This document shows positions 8,770-17,334 of a stretch of 64,000 nt of DNA, piece after piece (the first letter of the stretch is position 1; every line of letters begins with the position of its first letter). This DNA comes from Hymenobacter ginkgonis (GTDB lineage: Bacteria; Bacteroidota; Bacteroidia; Cytophagales; Hymenobacteraceae): positions 558,001 to 622,000 of the forward strand of contig NZ_WQKZ01000004.1 of assembly GCF_009755225.1 (NCBI RefSeq), in the 5' to 3' direction. The translations under genes were made by a program, and so were the position numbers. The notes under the pieces are model-generated. The model was not told the origin of the DNA, searched no databases, and worked only from the letters and a program-made list of their open reading frames with translations.

Positions 8770-10593
8770 ATGAAATACCTTGCGCAGGCGGCCGTGGCGG
8801 CCGCTGCTTTGTGGCTAGCGGGCTGCCAGTCGGCCTCTTCCGATAAAACTACCGAAACGAGCGAGTCGGCCGCGGGCACTGCTACCTCTACAGCTGGCAA
8901 CAAGGAGCTGAATGGCTTATTTGGCCAATTTTGGGACAAGCAGTCGCGGCTCGACCCGCTGTCGGCTACGGCGCAGGGCGACAACCGCTACAACGACCAG
9001 CTGCCCAACGATGGCACCCGCGCCTACCGCGACACGTTGCGCAACTTCTACCAGGGCTACCTGACCCGGCTTGAGCAGTTTGACCGCAGCAAGCTCGACG
9101 CCAACGACCGGCTTAGCTACGACATCTTTCAGTACCAGATGCAGCAAAACCTGGCCGGGTTGAAGCTCACTACCTGGATGATGCCGTTCAACCAGTTTTA
9201 CGCCCTACCCCTCACGCTGGGCCAGATGGGCTCGGGCAAAGGCATTCAGCCCTTCAAAACGGTGAAGGACTACGACAACTGGCTGGGCCGGGTGAAGGGC
9301 TTCACGGTGTGGGCCGACACGGCCATTGCCAACTTCCGCCAGGGTATGCAGGCGGGGGTAGTGCTGCCCAGGGCCTTGGTGGTGAAGATGGTGCCCGAGT
9401 TGCGCGACCTGGCGGTGGCCGACCCTACCAAGAGCTTATTTTACAGTCCCATCAGTGATTTTCCGAAGGACTTCTCGGCTGCCGACAAAACCCGGTTGGC
9501 GGCGGCCTACAAGCAAGCCATCAGCACCGAGCTAAACCCGACGTTTCAGAAGCTGGGCACCTTTCTGCAAACCGAATATTTGCCTAAAGCGCGCTCCACG
9601 AGCGGGCTGGGGGCTATTCCGGGGGGGCCAGCCATGTATACCTACCTGGTAGCTAATTCCACGACGACTGATAAAACGCCGGCCGAAATCTACCAGCTGG
9701 GCCTGAGTGAAGTGGCGCGCATTCGCGCCGAAATGGAGCGGGTGAAAGCTAGCGTGGGTTTCAAGGGCGACCTCAAGGCCTTTTTTCGGTTCATGGAAAC
9801 CGATAAGCGCTTCACGCCCTACAAAACTCCGGCGCAGGTGCTGGCGGCCTTTGAAACTATTCACCAGCGCATGGAGCCGAACCTGAAAAAGATGTTCAAC
9901 CACGTGCCCAAAACGCCCTTCGAAATTCGCCAGACCGAGGCTTTCCGCGCCGCTTCGGCGTCGGCCGAGTACAACCAAGGGTCTCCGGATGGCTCGCGGC
10001 CGGGCATTTTCTACGTACCCATTCTGAATGCTACCAAGTTTAATACGAACTCGGGCATGGAATCGCTGTTTTTGCACGAGGCTATTCCCGGGCACCACTA
10101 CCAAATTTCGTTGCAGCAGGAAAACACCAACCTGCCCAAGTTCCGACGCTTCGGAGGCCAAAATGCCTACGTGGAAGGCTGGGCCCTGTACTGCGAAAGC
10201 CTGGGCAAGGAGCTAGGCCTTTACCAAGATCCCTACCAATACATGGGGGCCTTGGGCGACGAGCAGCTGCGGGCTGTGCGCCTGGTGGTAGACACGGGCC
10301 TGCACAGCCGCAATATGACTCGCGAGCAAGCCATCCAGTACATGCTCGATAACCTGCTGCTCAGCAAGCAGGACGCCACCTCGGCCATCGAGCGCTACAT
10401 GGCGATTCCGGGTCAGGCGCTGGGGTATAAGATTGGCGCCCTGAAAATTCGGGAGCTGCGCACGAAGTACGAGAAGCAGCTCGGCAATAAGTTCTCGCTC
10501 AGCGCCTTTCATGACGCTATTTTGCAGGATGGCTCGATGCCCCTGGCCGTGCTCGAAAAGAAGATGGATGCCTGGGCCGCCACGCAGAAGTAA
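8770..10593 (+). CDS. DUF885 family lipoprotein, putative zinc peptidase
   Basis: A 607-residue exported protein with a lipoprotein signal (lipobox LAGC, Cys near residue 19) followed by a Ser/Thr-rich linker. The DUF885 domain fills the rest; it includes the HExxH-type sequence LFLHEAIPGHHYQ near residues 433-445 and a downstream GWALYCESLGKELG glutamate motif, a combination seen in gluzincin-like metallopeptidases. Probably anchored in the envelope and acting on peptides, but no member with the same substrate can be named from sequence. It follows cphA by about 100 bases on the same strand and has its own terminator, so a link to cyanophycin breakdown is only speculation. Confidence 0.9.
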   Translation: MKYLAQAAVAAAALWLAGCQSASSDKTTETSESAAGTATSTAGNKELNGLFGQFWDKQSRLDPLSATAQGDNRYNDQLPNDGTRAYRDTLRNFYQGYLTRLEQFDRSKLDANDRLSYDIFQYQMQQNLAGLKLTTWMMPFNQFYALPLTLGQMGSGKGIQPFKTVKDYDNWLGRVKGFTVWADTAIANFRQGMQAGVVLPRALVVKMVPELRDLAVADPTKSLFYSPISDFPKDFSAADKTRLAAAYKQAISTELNPTFQKLGTFLQTEYLPKARSTSGLGAIPGGPAMYTYLVANSTTTDKTPAEIYQLGLSEVARIRAEMERVKASVGFKGDLKAFFRFMETDKRFTPYKTPAQVLAAFETIHQRMEPNLKKMFNHVPKTPFEIRQTEAFRAASASAEYNQGSPDGSRPGIFYVPILNATKFNTNSGMESLFLHEAIPGHHYQISLQQENTNLPKFRRFGGQNAYVEGWALYCESLGKELGLYQDPYQYMGALGDEQLRAVRLVVDTGLHSRNMTREQAIQYMLDNLLLSKQDATSAIERYMAIPGQALGYKIGALKIRELRTKYEKQLGNKFSLSAFHDAILQDGSMPLAVLEKKMDAWAATQK

Positions 10594-10620
10594 GTAAGCC
10601 CAAACCGCTTGGTTTATACT

Positions 10621-10672
10621 AAAATAAGGAACGTTAGGCGGCCCGCGGGTGCTGCCTGACGTTCCTTATTTT
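10621..10672. terminator. bidirectional terminator between DUF885 and SMP-30 genes
   Basis: Near-perfect palindrome AAAATAAGGAACGT / ACGTTCCTTATTTT with an inner stem; A and T runs on both sides serve the two convergent genes. Confidence 0.85.
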
Positions 10673-10698
10673 CATCATTACCCGCTCATCCTTACCCC

Positions 10699-11649
10699 CT
10701 ATCGCGCGCCTTGCACGCGCATGGGCACGGTGAAAATAGCCTCCGAAGCGGTGATGAATAAGGTCTGGCGGTCTTTGCCACCAAAGCAGATGTTGCCCGT
10801 CCACTCGGCGGGCACGTCGAGGTGGGCCAGGCGTTCGCCGGTGGGGCTATAAATGGTTACTCCCTTGCCAGTCAAGTAGATATTGCCGCGCTCGTCGATG
10901 GTCATGCCATCCGAGCCCTGCTCCACAAATAGCTGGCGGTCGGTGAGCTCGCCTTTGGCACCGATGCGGTAGCGGTATGTTTTGTTGGCCCCGATGTCGG
11001 CCACGTACAGCAACTTGCCATCGGGCGTGCCGATGATGCCATTGGGCTTAGTCAGGGTAGTTTCGACGGCTACCGGCTTGGCAGTTTCCGAGGCCATGTA
11101 GTACACATATTGTCCAATTGGTGCCGGGTGGGGGGTAAGCCAGTAATCACGCTCGTAGTACGGGTCGGTAAAGAATAAGCCACCTTGCGGGCTGACCCAC
11201 ACATCATTAGGACCGTTAAAATGCTGACCGGGCCCCTGGCCAGCCAGCACCGTGGGCTGGCCGGCGGGGCTGATAGCCCACAACTCATTCTTGGCATCGG
11301 CGCAGGCAATGAGGCGGCCTTTGCCGTCGAAGTACAAGCCATTGGCGCGGCCAGCCGGACTCAAAAAAACGCTGAGCTTGCCATCAGTGCCATACTTCCA
11401 GATTTTATCGTTGGGCTGGTCGGTGAAGAAGATATTGCCCTGCTTGTCAACGGCCGGCCCTTCGGTAAACTTGAACTGCTTGGCTACCCGTTGGGGGGTA
11501 GGCGAACCCGCAAATAGCGCTTGCCCGGCCGCGGTGAGGGGGGTAGGCGCAGCGGCGCCAGTGGCCTGGGCCGTAGCTGCGCCGGGCGCGAGCAAGCCCG
11601 CAGTCACCAGCCACGGGGAAAAAGAACGAAGAATGGAACGAGCCAGCAT
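10699..11649 (-). CDS. SMP-30/gluconolactonase-like secreted protein
   Basis: A 316-residue beta-propeller protein with a Sec signal peptide (hydrophobic stretch ending ...ATAQA near residue 29). Propeller features include FTEGPAVDKQGNIFFTD (Glu63 is a likely metal ligand), GPNDVWVSPQGGLFFTD and KPNGIIGTPDGKLLYVAD, as in gluconolactonases and related lactone hydrolases. The start at 11649 is set by the signal peptide and by a TAAGTTTG -7 element on the minus strand at 11680-11673, which leaves a leader of roughly 20 bases. Likely a periplasmic sugar-lactone hydrolase; substrate unknown. Confidence 0.88.
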   Translation of the reverse strand: MLARSILRSFSPWLVTAGLLAPGAATAQATGAAAPTPLTAAGQALFAGSPTPQRVAKQFKFTEGPAVDKQGNIFFTDQPNDKIWKYGTDGKLSVFLSPAGRANGLYFDGKGRLIACADAKNELWAISPAGQPTVLAGQGPGQHFNGPNDVWVSPQGGLFFTDPYYERDYWLTPHPAPIGQYVYYMASETAKPVAVETTLTKPNGIIGTPDGKLLYVADIGANKTYRYRIGAKGELTDRQLFVEQGSDGMTIDERGNIYLTGKGVTIYSPTGERLAHLDVPAEWTGNICFGGKDRQTLFITASEAIFTVPMRVQGAR

Positions 11650-11767
11650 AGAGCAACGGGATAAGGTGTGCGCAAACTTACTGGCCGCACGCCGGCAAGC
11701 GGCGCTGGGGTAGCGCTTAACTTCCGGCAGCGACGTGCGTAAGCCCAGGCTCGCTACCGCATCTTCG

Positions 11768-12181
11768 ATGAAACTTACCAATCCTGAGCTGGCCTTTGTG
11801 CTGGGCCGCCTACTGCTGGGCCTCAACTTTTTGCTGCACGGGCTGGTGCGCATTCCGAAGCTGGCGACGTTTCAGGCGGGGGTGGTAAAGGAGTTTGCGG
11901 CTTCGCCCCTACCCCCCATCTTGGTAGCGAGCTTCGGCCATGTGCTGCCATTTGTGGAAGCTGGCCTGGGGCTGCTGCTACTGCTGGGGCTGTTTACGCG
12001 GCCTGCGCTGGCGGCCACCATGCTGCTCATTATGAGCCTGGTATTCGGCAGCAGCTTGCTGGAAAAATGGAGCCTGGTGGGCGACCAGACGGTGTACGGG
12101 CTCTACATTTTTGCTTTGTTGCTGCACGTACAGCACAACCGCCTGTGCCTCGACCGGGTTACTGCTGCGCCGGCCGCTTAG
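11768..12181 (+). CDS. DoxX family membrane protein
   Basis: A 137-residue integral membrane protein with four predicted helices, starting MKLTNPELAFVLGRLLLGLNFLLHG, typical of DoxX/DoxD-like proteins. GRLLLGLNFLLHGLVRIPK and the PFVEAGLGLLLLLGLFTRPA helix are the recognisable family segments. DoxX-family proteins are associated with redox stress or quinone-linked functions, but the role of this subtype is not established. The next gene, a flavin reductase-like protein, starts 28 bases downstream on the same strand and is probably co-transcribed, which fits a redox role. Confidence 0.85.
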   Translation: MKLTNPELAFVLGRLLLGLNFLLHGLVRIPKLATFQAGVVKEFAASPLPPILVASFGHVLPFVEAGLGLLLLLGLFTRPALAATMLLIMSLVFGSSLLEKWSLVGDQTVYGLYIFALLLHVQHNRLCLDRVTAAPAA

Positions 12182-12209
12182 GGCTGGCCCTACCCCCTCA
12201 CTTTTTGTT

Positions 12210-12848
12210 ATGCGCCACATCACTGCCGCCGACATTGCCGCCTTCGAGCGCATCTACCGCCTCAACCTCGTCAATGGCTTGCCGGGCTTTAAGCCGGCCA
12301 ACTTGGTGGGCACGGCCGCGCCCGATGGGCAAACCAACCTGGCTATTTTTAGCTCGGCCCTGCACCTGGGCTCCGACCCGGCGGTGCTGGGCATCGTGAC
12401 GCGGCCGACTACCGTGGCGCGCCACACTTACCAAAATATCAAGCAGAACGACGGGTGCTTCACCCTCAACCACGTGCCCCTAAGCCTCACGGCCCAAGCT
12501 CATTACACCTCGGCCAACTTTGAGGACGACGTGTCGGAGTTTGAGGCCTGCGGCTTTACGGCGGTGTACCGCGACGGCTTTGCGGCGCCCTACGTGGCCG
12601 AAAGCCCCTTGAGCATTGGGCTGCGGCTGCGCGAAGAGCACGCCATTTTCAACGGCACGGCGCTGCTGGTGGGCACCGTCGAGCACGTGTATTTGCGCGA
12701 AGAAGCTTTGCGCGCCGATGGCACCCTCGACTTGGTAGCGCTGGGCGAAGCCGCCATTTCGGGCCTCGATGGCTACCACGAGGTGCTGCCGCCCGTGCGT
12801 TTTGGTTACGCCCGGCCAGGCAAAATGCCGGAGGCGCTGAAACAGTAA
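12210..12848 (+). CDS. flavin reductase-like (FMN-binding) protein
   Basis: A 212-residue protein of the flavin reductase-like, FMN-binding split-barrel group. The segment LVGTAAPDGQTNLAIFSSALHLGSDPAVLG is the family nucleotide-binding strand region, followed by RPTTVARHTYQNIKQNDGCFTLN and a late VGTVEHVYL strand. The start at 12210 (MRHITAADIAAFERIY) is chosen over the earlier in-frame ATG at 12111 because that one lies inside the DoxX gene. A CCTACCCC motif lies 13-20 bases before the ATG. Likely cytoplasmic; the partner oxygenase or substrate is unknown. Same-strand spacing suggests an operon with DoxX. Confidence 0.88.
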   Translation: MRHITAADIAAFERIYRLNLVNGLPGFKPANLVGTAAPDGQTNLAIFSSALHLGSDPAVLGIVTRPTTVARHTYQNIKQNDGCFTLNHVPLSLTAQAHYTSANFEDDVSEFEACGFTAVYRDGFAAPYVAESPLSIGLRLREEHAIFNGTALLVGTVEHVYLREEALRADGTLDLVALGEAAISGLDGYHEVLPPVRFGYARPGKMPEALKQ

Positions 12849-12871
12849 TTGTCAAAGCTACTAATACAATA

Positions 12872-12912
12872 AAAAGGGGAGCCCTAGTCAACTTAACTAG
12901 GGCTCCCCTTTT
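12872..12912. terminator. bidirectional terminator
   Basis: Seventeen-base perfect stem AAAAGGGGAGCCCTAGT / ACTAGGGCTCCCCTTTT with a short loop, between the convergent flavin reductase and MBL-fold genes. Confidence 0.92.
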
Positions 12913-12933
12913 CACTGTGCTTCATTTATGTGC

Positions 12934-13956
12934 TTACGCCTGCTGGCTGCGTGGGCGCGCCGGATTATCGTGGTAAGGAGCGCGGTAGGTTTGCTTTTTT
13001 TTCTTTTTGCCAGCCGTGGCGAGGGCTAGCACGCCCAGCGCTGCCCCCACAACGGCCAGGCCTTTCACCCAAGGGCTAACCAGTGGCGGAGGCACCGAGC
13101 GCACGCCGGTAGCATCGGCTGTGGCGGCGCGGTGTGCATAGCGGCCCACCTTGGGGCGCGCCAACTCGTTGAAATGCACCGCTAAGTACTCTAATTGGTG
13201 TTGTAGCTCGTCGCCGTGCATGGCAATGCCGTGGCCGGTGGCGGCTACTTCGGGCACCAGGCTCATCAGCTCGGCTAGGGAAGTGCGCGCCGAATCCCAA
13301 TCGGGGGTGAAGTAGGCGGGTGGGCCGTGCACCTCTTGCTTTTGCGTGTAGGTAGCCAGGGCCGACTCGCCCCGCACCGTAGTGAAGGCATCGCCAGCCA
13401 CCAGCACCTTCCCTGCCTTGCGGAAAAAAGACACGTGGCCGGGCGTATGCCCCGGCGTATGCAACCAGCGCCAGCCGGGCAGGCCGGGCACGGTGCCATC
13501 GGCGGGCAGCGGGTGCACCCGCGCGCCCAGGTTGTAGGGGTGCTTGGGGTAAGTGAACGACAGGTAAGCCATCAGGCCGCCGCCCACGGTGGGGTCGGGT
13601 GGGGGGTAGCTCGACAGGCCCGTGAGGTAGGGCAGCTCCAGCGGGTGCGCATACACGGGCACATCGGGCCAGGCTTTTAGCAGGCCAGCGAGGCCGCCGG
13701 CGTGGTCAAAATGCGCGTGCGTCAGCAGGATGGCCACCGGCGGGTTGTCGGCGCCGAAGGTTTCGGCGGCGTGCTGCTTAATTTTGCTAGCCGCGCCGGG
13801 TAGGCCGGCGTCAATTAGCACCCACGGGCCGGGGGCTTGCTCGGGCTCGGCGGCCACGTAGTAGAGGTTCACAAACACGTTGCGCAGCACGTGCAAGCCG
13901 GGCACAACGGGCATAAAAGCGGGGGTAGTGGCCCGCGTAGCGTGGTTGGACAGCAT
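12934..13956 (-). CDS. MBL-fold metallo-hydrolase with C-terminal membrane segment
   Basis: A 340-residue metallo-beta-lactamase-fold protein. The metal-binding motif HAHFDH is at residues 80-85, with HTPGHTPGHVSFF and the GDAF aspartate further on, so the dinuclear metal site looks intact. After the catalytic domain comes a hydrophobic helix (GLAVVGAALGVLALATAG) and a strongly basic tail beginning KKKKKQTYR, suggesting C-terminal anchoring in the inner membrane with the enzyme in the cytoplasm. The start at 13956 is taken because the frame upstream lacks conserved sequence; a CCTACCCC copy lies just upstream. Substrate unknown. Confidence 0.87.
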   Translation of the reverse strand: MLSNHATRATTPAFMPVVPGLHVLRNVFVNLYYVAAEPEQAPGPWVLIDAGLPGAASKIKQHAAETFGADNPPVAILLTHAHFDHAGGLAGLLKAWPDVPVYAHPLELPYLTGLSSYPPPDPTVGGGLMAYLSFTYPKHPYNLGARVHPLPADGTVPGLPGWRWLHTPGHTPGHVSFFRKAGKVLVAGDAFTTVRGESALATYTQKQEVHGPPAYFTPDWDSARTSLAELMSLVPEVAATGHGIAMHGDELQHQLEYLAVHFNELARPKVGRYAHRAATADATGVRSVPPPLVSPWVKGLAVVGAALGVLALATAGKKKKKQTYRAPYHDNPARPRSQQA

Positions 13957-14060
13957 AGGTAGTAGGGAGGGGGTAGGAACAGAAGCACAAGCTGCACCGC
14001 TGGCGCGCGGCACTCCGTAGCATACGAAGCTTGCGGCACGGCGGCCCACGAAAGGCACGA

Positions 14061-14093
14061 AAAAACCCCGCACCAAGGTTGGCACGGGGTTTT
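14061..14093. terminator. terminator
   Basis: Stem AAAACCCCG / CGGGGTTTT with a 14-base loop between two minus-strand genes; the T run on the minus strand fits termination of the lipoprotein gene at 14127-14483. Confidence 0.8.
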
Positions 14094-14126
14094 AGAAGAA
14101 GCGGTTGGCAAGCCGTGAATCCTAGC

Positions 14127-14483
14127 CTAGTTGTTGCCGCGCTCGTTGTTTTTGGGCTGGGCTTGGTCGGTGGGGCCCATTTTGCCGCTAGCGGTTTGGG
14201 GCGAAGTAGCGCTCTTGCCGGCCGGGGCCGAATTGAGCTGGTCATCAACCGAGCCGTTTTTGATATCCGAGGCCGAGCCTTTGCCAATAGGCGCGTGCAC
14301 GTTCTGCTTGTAGTTGATGCTATCGGCGTTCACGTCAGCATTGGTGTAGCCGGGGGGGTTCACAAAGCCTTCTTTAAACTGGGGGTTTTCGCCGGGGCTT
14401 AGCGAAGCGTAGTCGCAGGCCGTGAGCAAAGTGGCCGATGCGCCTAGCAGCAAAGCCAGGGCGGGGCGGAGAATGACTTTCAT
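14127..14483 (-). CDS. small low-complexity lipoprotein
   Basis: A 118-residue putative lipoprotein: signal peptide MKVILRPALALLLGASATLL then lipobox LTAC. The mature part is rich in Asn, Gln, Asp, Gly and Pro, with no hydrophobic core, and ends in an Asn-rich tail (KNNERGNN). I do not recognise a family. The start at 14483 is set by the signal peptide. Its composition resembles the lipoprotein at 51908-52327, but there is no obvious alignment. Probably an outer-membrane surface or periplasmic lipoprotein of unknown role. Confidence 0.75.
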   Translation of the reverse strand: MKVILRPALALLLGASATLLTACDYASLSPGENPQFKEGFVNPPGYTNADVNADSINYKQNVHAPIGKGSASDIKNGSVDDQLNSAPAGKSATSPQTASGKMGPTDQAQPKNNERGNN

Positions 14484-14604
14484 ATCGAAGGGTAAAAGAA
14501 TTTTACTGCTGCAAAGATGCGGCCAGGCCGCCGATATTGGTGGACGCATAAACCGGATTTTGGTTGCCGCCGTTCTACTAAGTAGTTCTACTTTCTTTCG
14601 TGCC

Positions 14605-15036
14605 GTGGCTGCTTCCCCTACCCCCCCTTCCGCCGTGGTGCTCTTCGATGGGCACTGCAATCTGTGCCAGGGCCTGACGCAGTTTTTGCTGCCGCGCGAC
14701 CCGGCCGGTCACTTCCGACTGGGCAGCTTGCAGTCGGCGGCCGGGCTGGCGCTGCTGGCGCAGCACGGCATTAGGCCGGTGGAGGCTGGGGGCCCCGACT
14801 CGTTGGTGCTGCTGCCGGCCGGGGGAGGCCCACCGCTGCTGCACTCGGCGGCGGCGCTGGGTATTTTGCGGCGGCTGGGCGGCGGGTGGGGGCTGCTGGG
14901 CCACGTAGGGGGGGTAGTGCCCCGCGCCTGGGCCGACGCCGTTTACCGCTGGATAGCCCGCCACCGCTACGCTTGGTTTGGCCGCACCGAGGCGTGCTGG
15001 CTGCCGCAGCCGGAGTGGGCCAACCGGTTCTTATAA
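14605..15036 (+). CDS. DCC family (DUF393) thiol-disulfide oxidoreductase-like protein
   Basis: A 143-residue protein with the DCC signature: FDGHCNLCQ (CxxC at residues 18 and 21) at the start of a thioredoxin-like fold, and a C-terminal RHRYAWFGR...C segment. There is no ATG between the divergent lipoprotein gene and the motif; a GTG at 14605 gives a normal family length and is preferred. The N-terminus is AASPTPPS, encoded by a CCTACCCC repeat. Members are thought to be redox proteins, but substrates are not known. Upstream in-frame sequence would overlap the promoter region of the lipoprotein gene. Confidence 0.85.
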   Translation: MAASPTPPSAVVLFDGHCNLCQGLTQFLLPRDPAGHFRLGSLQSAAGLALLAQHGIRPVEAGGPDSLVLLPAGGGPPLLHSAAALGILRRLGGGWGLLGHVGGVVPRAWADAVYRWIARHRYAWFGRTEACWLPQPEWANRFL

Positions 15037-15080
15037 TTGCTTATAAATCCTCTTATTCACTATCCCTTACTCAGAGTAAT

Positions 15081-16202
15081 ATGCTGCGTCGCACCCTCAC
15101 TACGCTAGTTCGCACGGCGCTGCTACCCGTGCGCGGGGCAGCTATGCTGTATAAAGCGGGCCGGGCGCACCAGCATTTTTTTCTGCCGGTGCTCAATGGG
15201 GCGCTCGGCGACCAGCTGGCCGCCAGCGGCGATGCCCGCACCATTCAGTTGAGCTTTCGGCGGGGCGGCCACGATGTGCCGGTGGCCGAGCTCGGCCTGA
15301 GCCAGCCGCACCAGAAAACGGTGGTGTTTGTGCACGGCCTGATGGGTGACGAATTGATTTGGCAAACCGGCTTTCAAGACACCCCCGGTGGGCCACTGCG
15401 CTACGGGCCGCGCCTAGCGGCCGAGGCCGGCTGCCGGCCCCTCTATGTGCGCTACAATACGGGCCTGCACATCTCCGAGAATGGCCGAGCGCTCAGCCAG
15501 TTGCTTACTGAATTGGTGGAGACCTACCCGAGCGCCGTGGGCGAACTCGTGCTGGTTGGCCACAGCATGGGTGGGCTGGTTATCCGGTCGGCGAGCTACT
15601 ACGGCAATGAACAGGTAGCAGTGACTAGTGAGCCGCCCGCCGCACACCCGAAGCGCAAAGGCAAACCCCGGCCCGCTGCGCCTTCTTCACCGCTCGCCGA
15701 AACTGCGCCCTGGCTAGCGCACCTGCGAACCGTGTTTTTGGTGGGTGTGCCGCACGATGGCTCCTACCTCGAGCAAAACGGCCAGCTGGTGGAGCGGTTA
15801 TTACGGCGCATCAATCTTTTCCCGACGCGCTTTTTAAGCCAGGCCATCGCGCGGCGTTCCAATGGCATCAAAGATTTGGGCCAAGCCTTGCTGGTGGACG
15901 AGGACTGGCAGCAGCCCGACGACCCTGCCCTACCCCACCCGCGCACCGTGGTGCCGCTGCAACCGGGCGTGCGCTACCACGTGCTGGTGGGCGCTTGGCT
16001 GCGGGCCAGCCTGCCGCAGGCCGTGCGCGAGTATTTTGGCGATGGGCTGGTGGGCGCGGCTAGTGGGCGCGGCCAGCTTTTTAGCGACGAAGCGGCGCTG
16101 CCGCCGGGCACTTCGGTGCGCACGGCCCGCTTTGGGCAGCAGCACCACGGCGGGCTGCTGCACCACCCCGAGGTGTACCAGTACCTGCGGCAGTGGATTT
16201 AA
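15081..16202 (+). CDS. alpha/beta hydrolase (lipase/PGAP1-like)
   Basis: A 373-residue alpha/beta-hydrolase. The oxyanion segment FVHGLMGDELIW is near residue 83 and the nucleophile elbow GHSMGGL near 160, followed by VGVPHDGSYLEQNG and a late QQHHGGLLHHPEV segment that supplies a plausible catalytic histidine. An insertion rich in Pro, Arg and Lys (about 190-210) interrupts the fold. The start at 15081 (MLRRTLTTLVRTALL) follows the DCC stop by 44 bases; earlier in-frame codons lie inside the DCC gene. Lipid or ester hydrolysis is likely; the substrate is unknown. Confidence 0.85.
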   Translation: MLRRTLTTLVRTALLPVRGAAMLYKAGRAHQHFFLPVLNGALGDQLAASGDARTIQLSFRRGGHDVPVAELGLSQPHQKTVVFVHGLMGDELIWQTGFQDTPGGPLRYGPRLAAEAGCRPLYVRYNTGLHISENGRALSQLLTELVETYPSAVGELVLVGHSMGGLVIRSASYYGNEQVAVTSEPPAAHPKRKGKPRPAAPSSPLAETAPWLAHLRTVFLVGVPHDGSYLEQNGQLVERLLRRINLFPTRFLSQAIARRSNGIKDLGQALLVDEDWQQPDDPALPHPRTVVPLQPGVRYHVLVGAWLRASLPQAVREYFGDGLVGAASGRGQLFSDEAALPPGTSVRTARFGQQHHGGLLHHPEVYQYLRQWI

Positions 16203-16301
16203 GCGAATAATTCATACTTTGCTTATCCCTCGCTTTTTCTTTTGCGTAGAAAAAAACATTCGTTTTAGCCACCACCAGTAAGCCCCTCATTTTCACTGCA
16301 T

Positions 16302-17264
16302 ATGAAAGCAATTTTCTACTCCTTCGCCATGCTGCTAGTGCTGGGCGTGTGCCACTCAGCTAGCGCTCAATCTTTCCCTAACAACGGGTTTGAAACCTGG
16401 GCTACCCCCAATACGGTGGTCGAAGCCCCTACCGGCTGGCAAACCACCGACCTTATCCTGGCTTACCTCAACCAGATTCCGGCCAACAATTACTATAATA
16501 CCCAGACGGTTACCAAAATCACGGATGTGCACAGCGGTTCTTTTGCCGCTAAGCTTTCTACCCTAAGCTTGCCCACTACCAGCGGTGGCTCCGTAACCGT
16601 GCCGGGCCTGTTGGTGCTCGGGTCGAAGCCGGGCATTTATACCTACCGGGGTTTTCCCAATGCGGGGGCGGCCTTTGCCACGCGCCCTACGCAGCTTCAG
16701 TTTTACTATAAGTTTAGTGGCCTAGCCGCCGACTCGGCCTCGGTGCTGGTGTACTTCACCAAAACCAGCGGGGCAGCGGGCTCGGCGCCAACTGTTTTGG
16801 GCGGCGCTTTGCAGTACTTGGCCCCTACCACGGGTGGCTACGCGGCAGTATCTATACCCATTCAGTATTCGAGCAGCACCCTGCCCGATTCGGTGCACTT
16901 GCAGTTTAGCTCGGGCAGCGCCCGCGTTATTCGGGCGGGCACTACGCTACAACTCGATGATATTACGTTCAGCAACACCGCCCTGGCCGTGCGGGCCGAT
17001 GCCAGCCTGCAAGAGCTGCTGAGCGTGGCCCCCAACCCTAGCCCGGCCGGCCGCTTTGTAGTGAGCTCGCCTGCGCAGCCCGAGCTGGCTGCCGCACCGC
17101 TTACGGTGTTTGATGTTACGGGCCGGGAAGTGCTGCGCCAAGCGGCCCAAGCTACCCCCACTGCCGAGCGTGTGCTCGACCTAAGCACGCTGCCGCTCGG
17201 CATTTATACCCTGCGCCTCGACTCGAAACAGGGCGCGCTGGTGCGGCAACTGGTGGTGAAATAG
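16302..17264 (+). CDS. secreted protein with PCMD-like domain and T9SS sorting domain
   Basis: A 320-residue exported protein. It has a Sec signal peptide ending in SASAQS (about 22), a beta-rich domain beginning FPNNGFETWATPN that resembles putative carbohydrate metabolism (PCMD) or glycan-binding modules, and a type A type IX secretion C-terminal domain starting about residue 240 (VAPNPSPAGRFVV, then LPLGIYTLRL and VRQLVVK at the end). It is therefore expected to cross the outer membrane through T9SS and be attached to the surface or released. No catalytic motif is visible. No T9SS machinery gene is in the window. Confidence 0.85.
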   Translation: MKAIFYSFAMLLVLGVCHSASAQSFPNNGFETWATPNTVVEAPTGWQTTDLILAYLNQIPANNYYNTQTVTKITDVHSGSFAAKLSTLSLPTTSGGSVTVPGLLVLGSKPGIYTYRGFPNAGAAFATRPTQLQFYYKFSGLAADSASVLVYFTKTSGAAGSAPTVLGGALQYLAPTTGGYAAVSIPIQYSSSTLPDSVHLQFSSGSARVIRAGTTLQLDDITFSNTALAVRADASLQELLSVAPNPSPAGRFVVSSPAQPELAAAPLTVFDVTGREVLRQAAQATPTAERVLDLSTLPLGIYTLRLDSKQGALVRQLVVK

Positions 17265-17334
17265 CCGCACCTGGGCTTCGGAATAACCCTGAGGCAGCCG
17301 AATAGCGTACGTCCTCCTGGCTTATTCCTTCTGC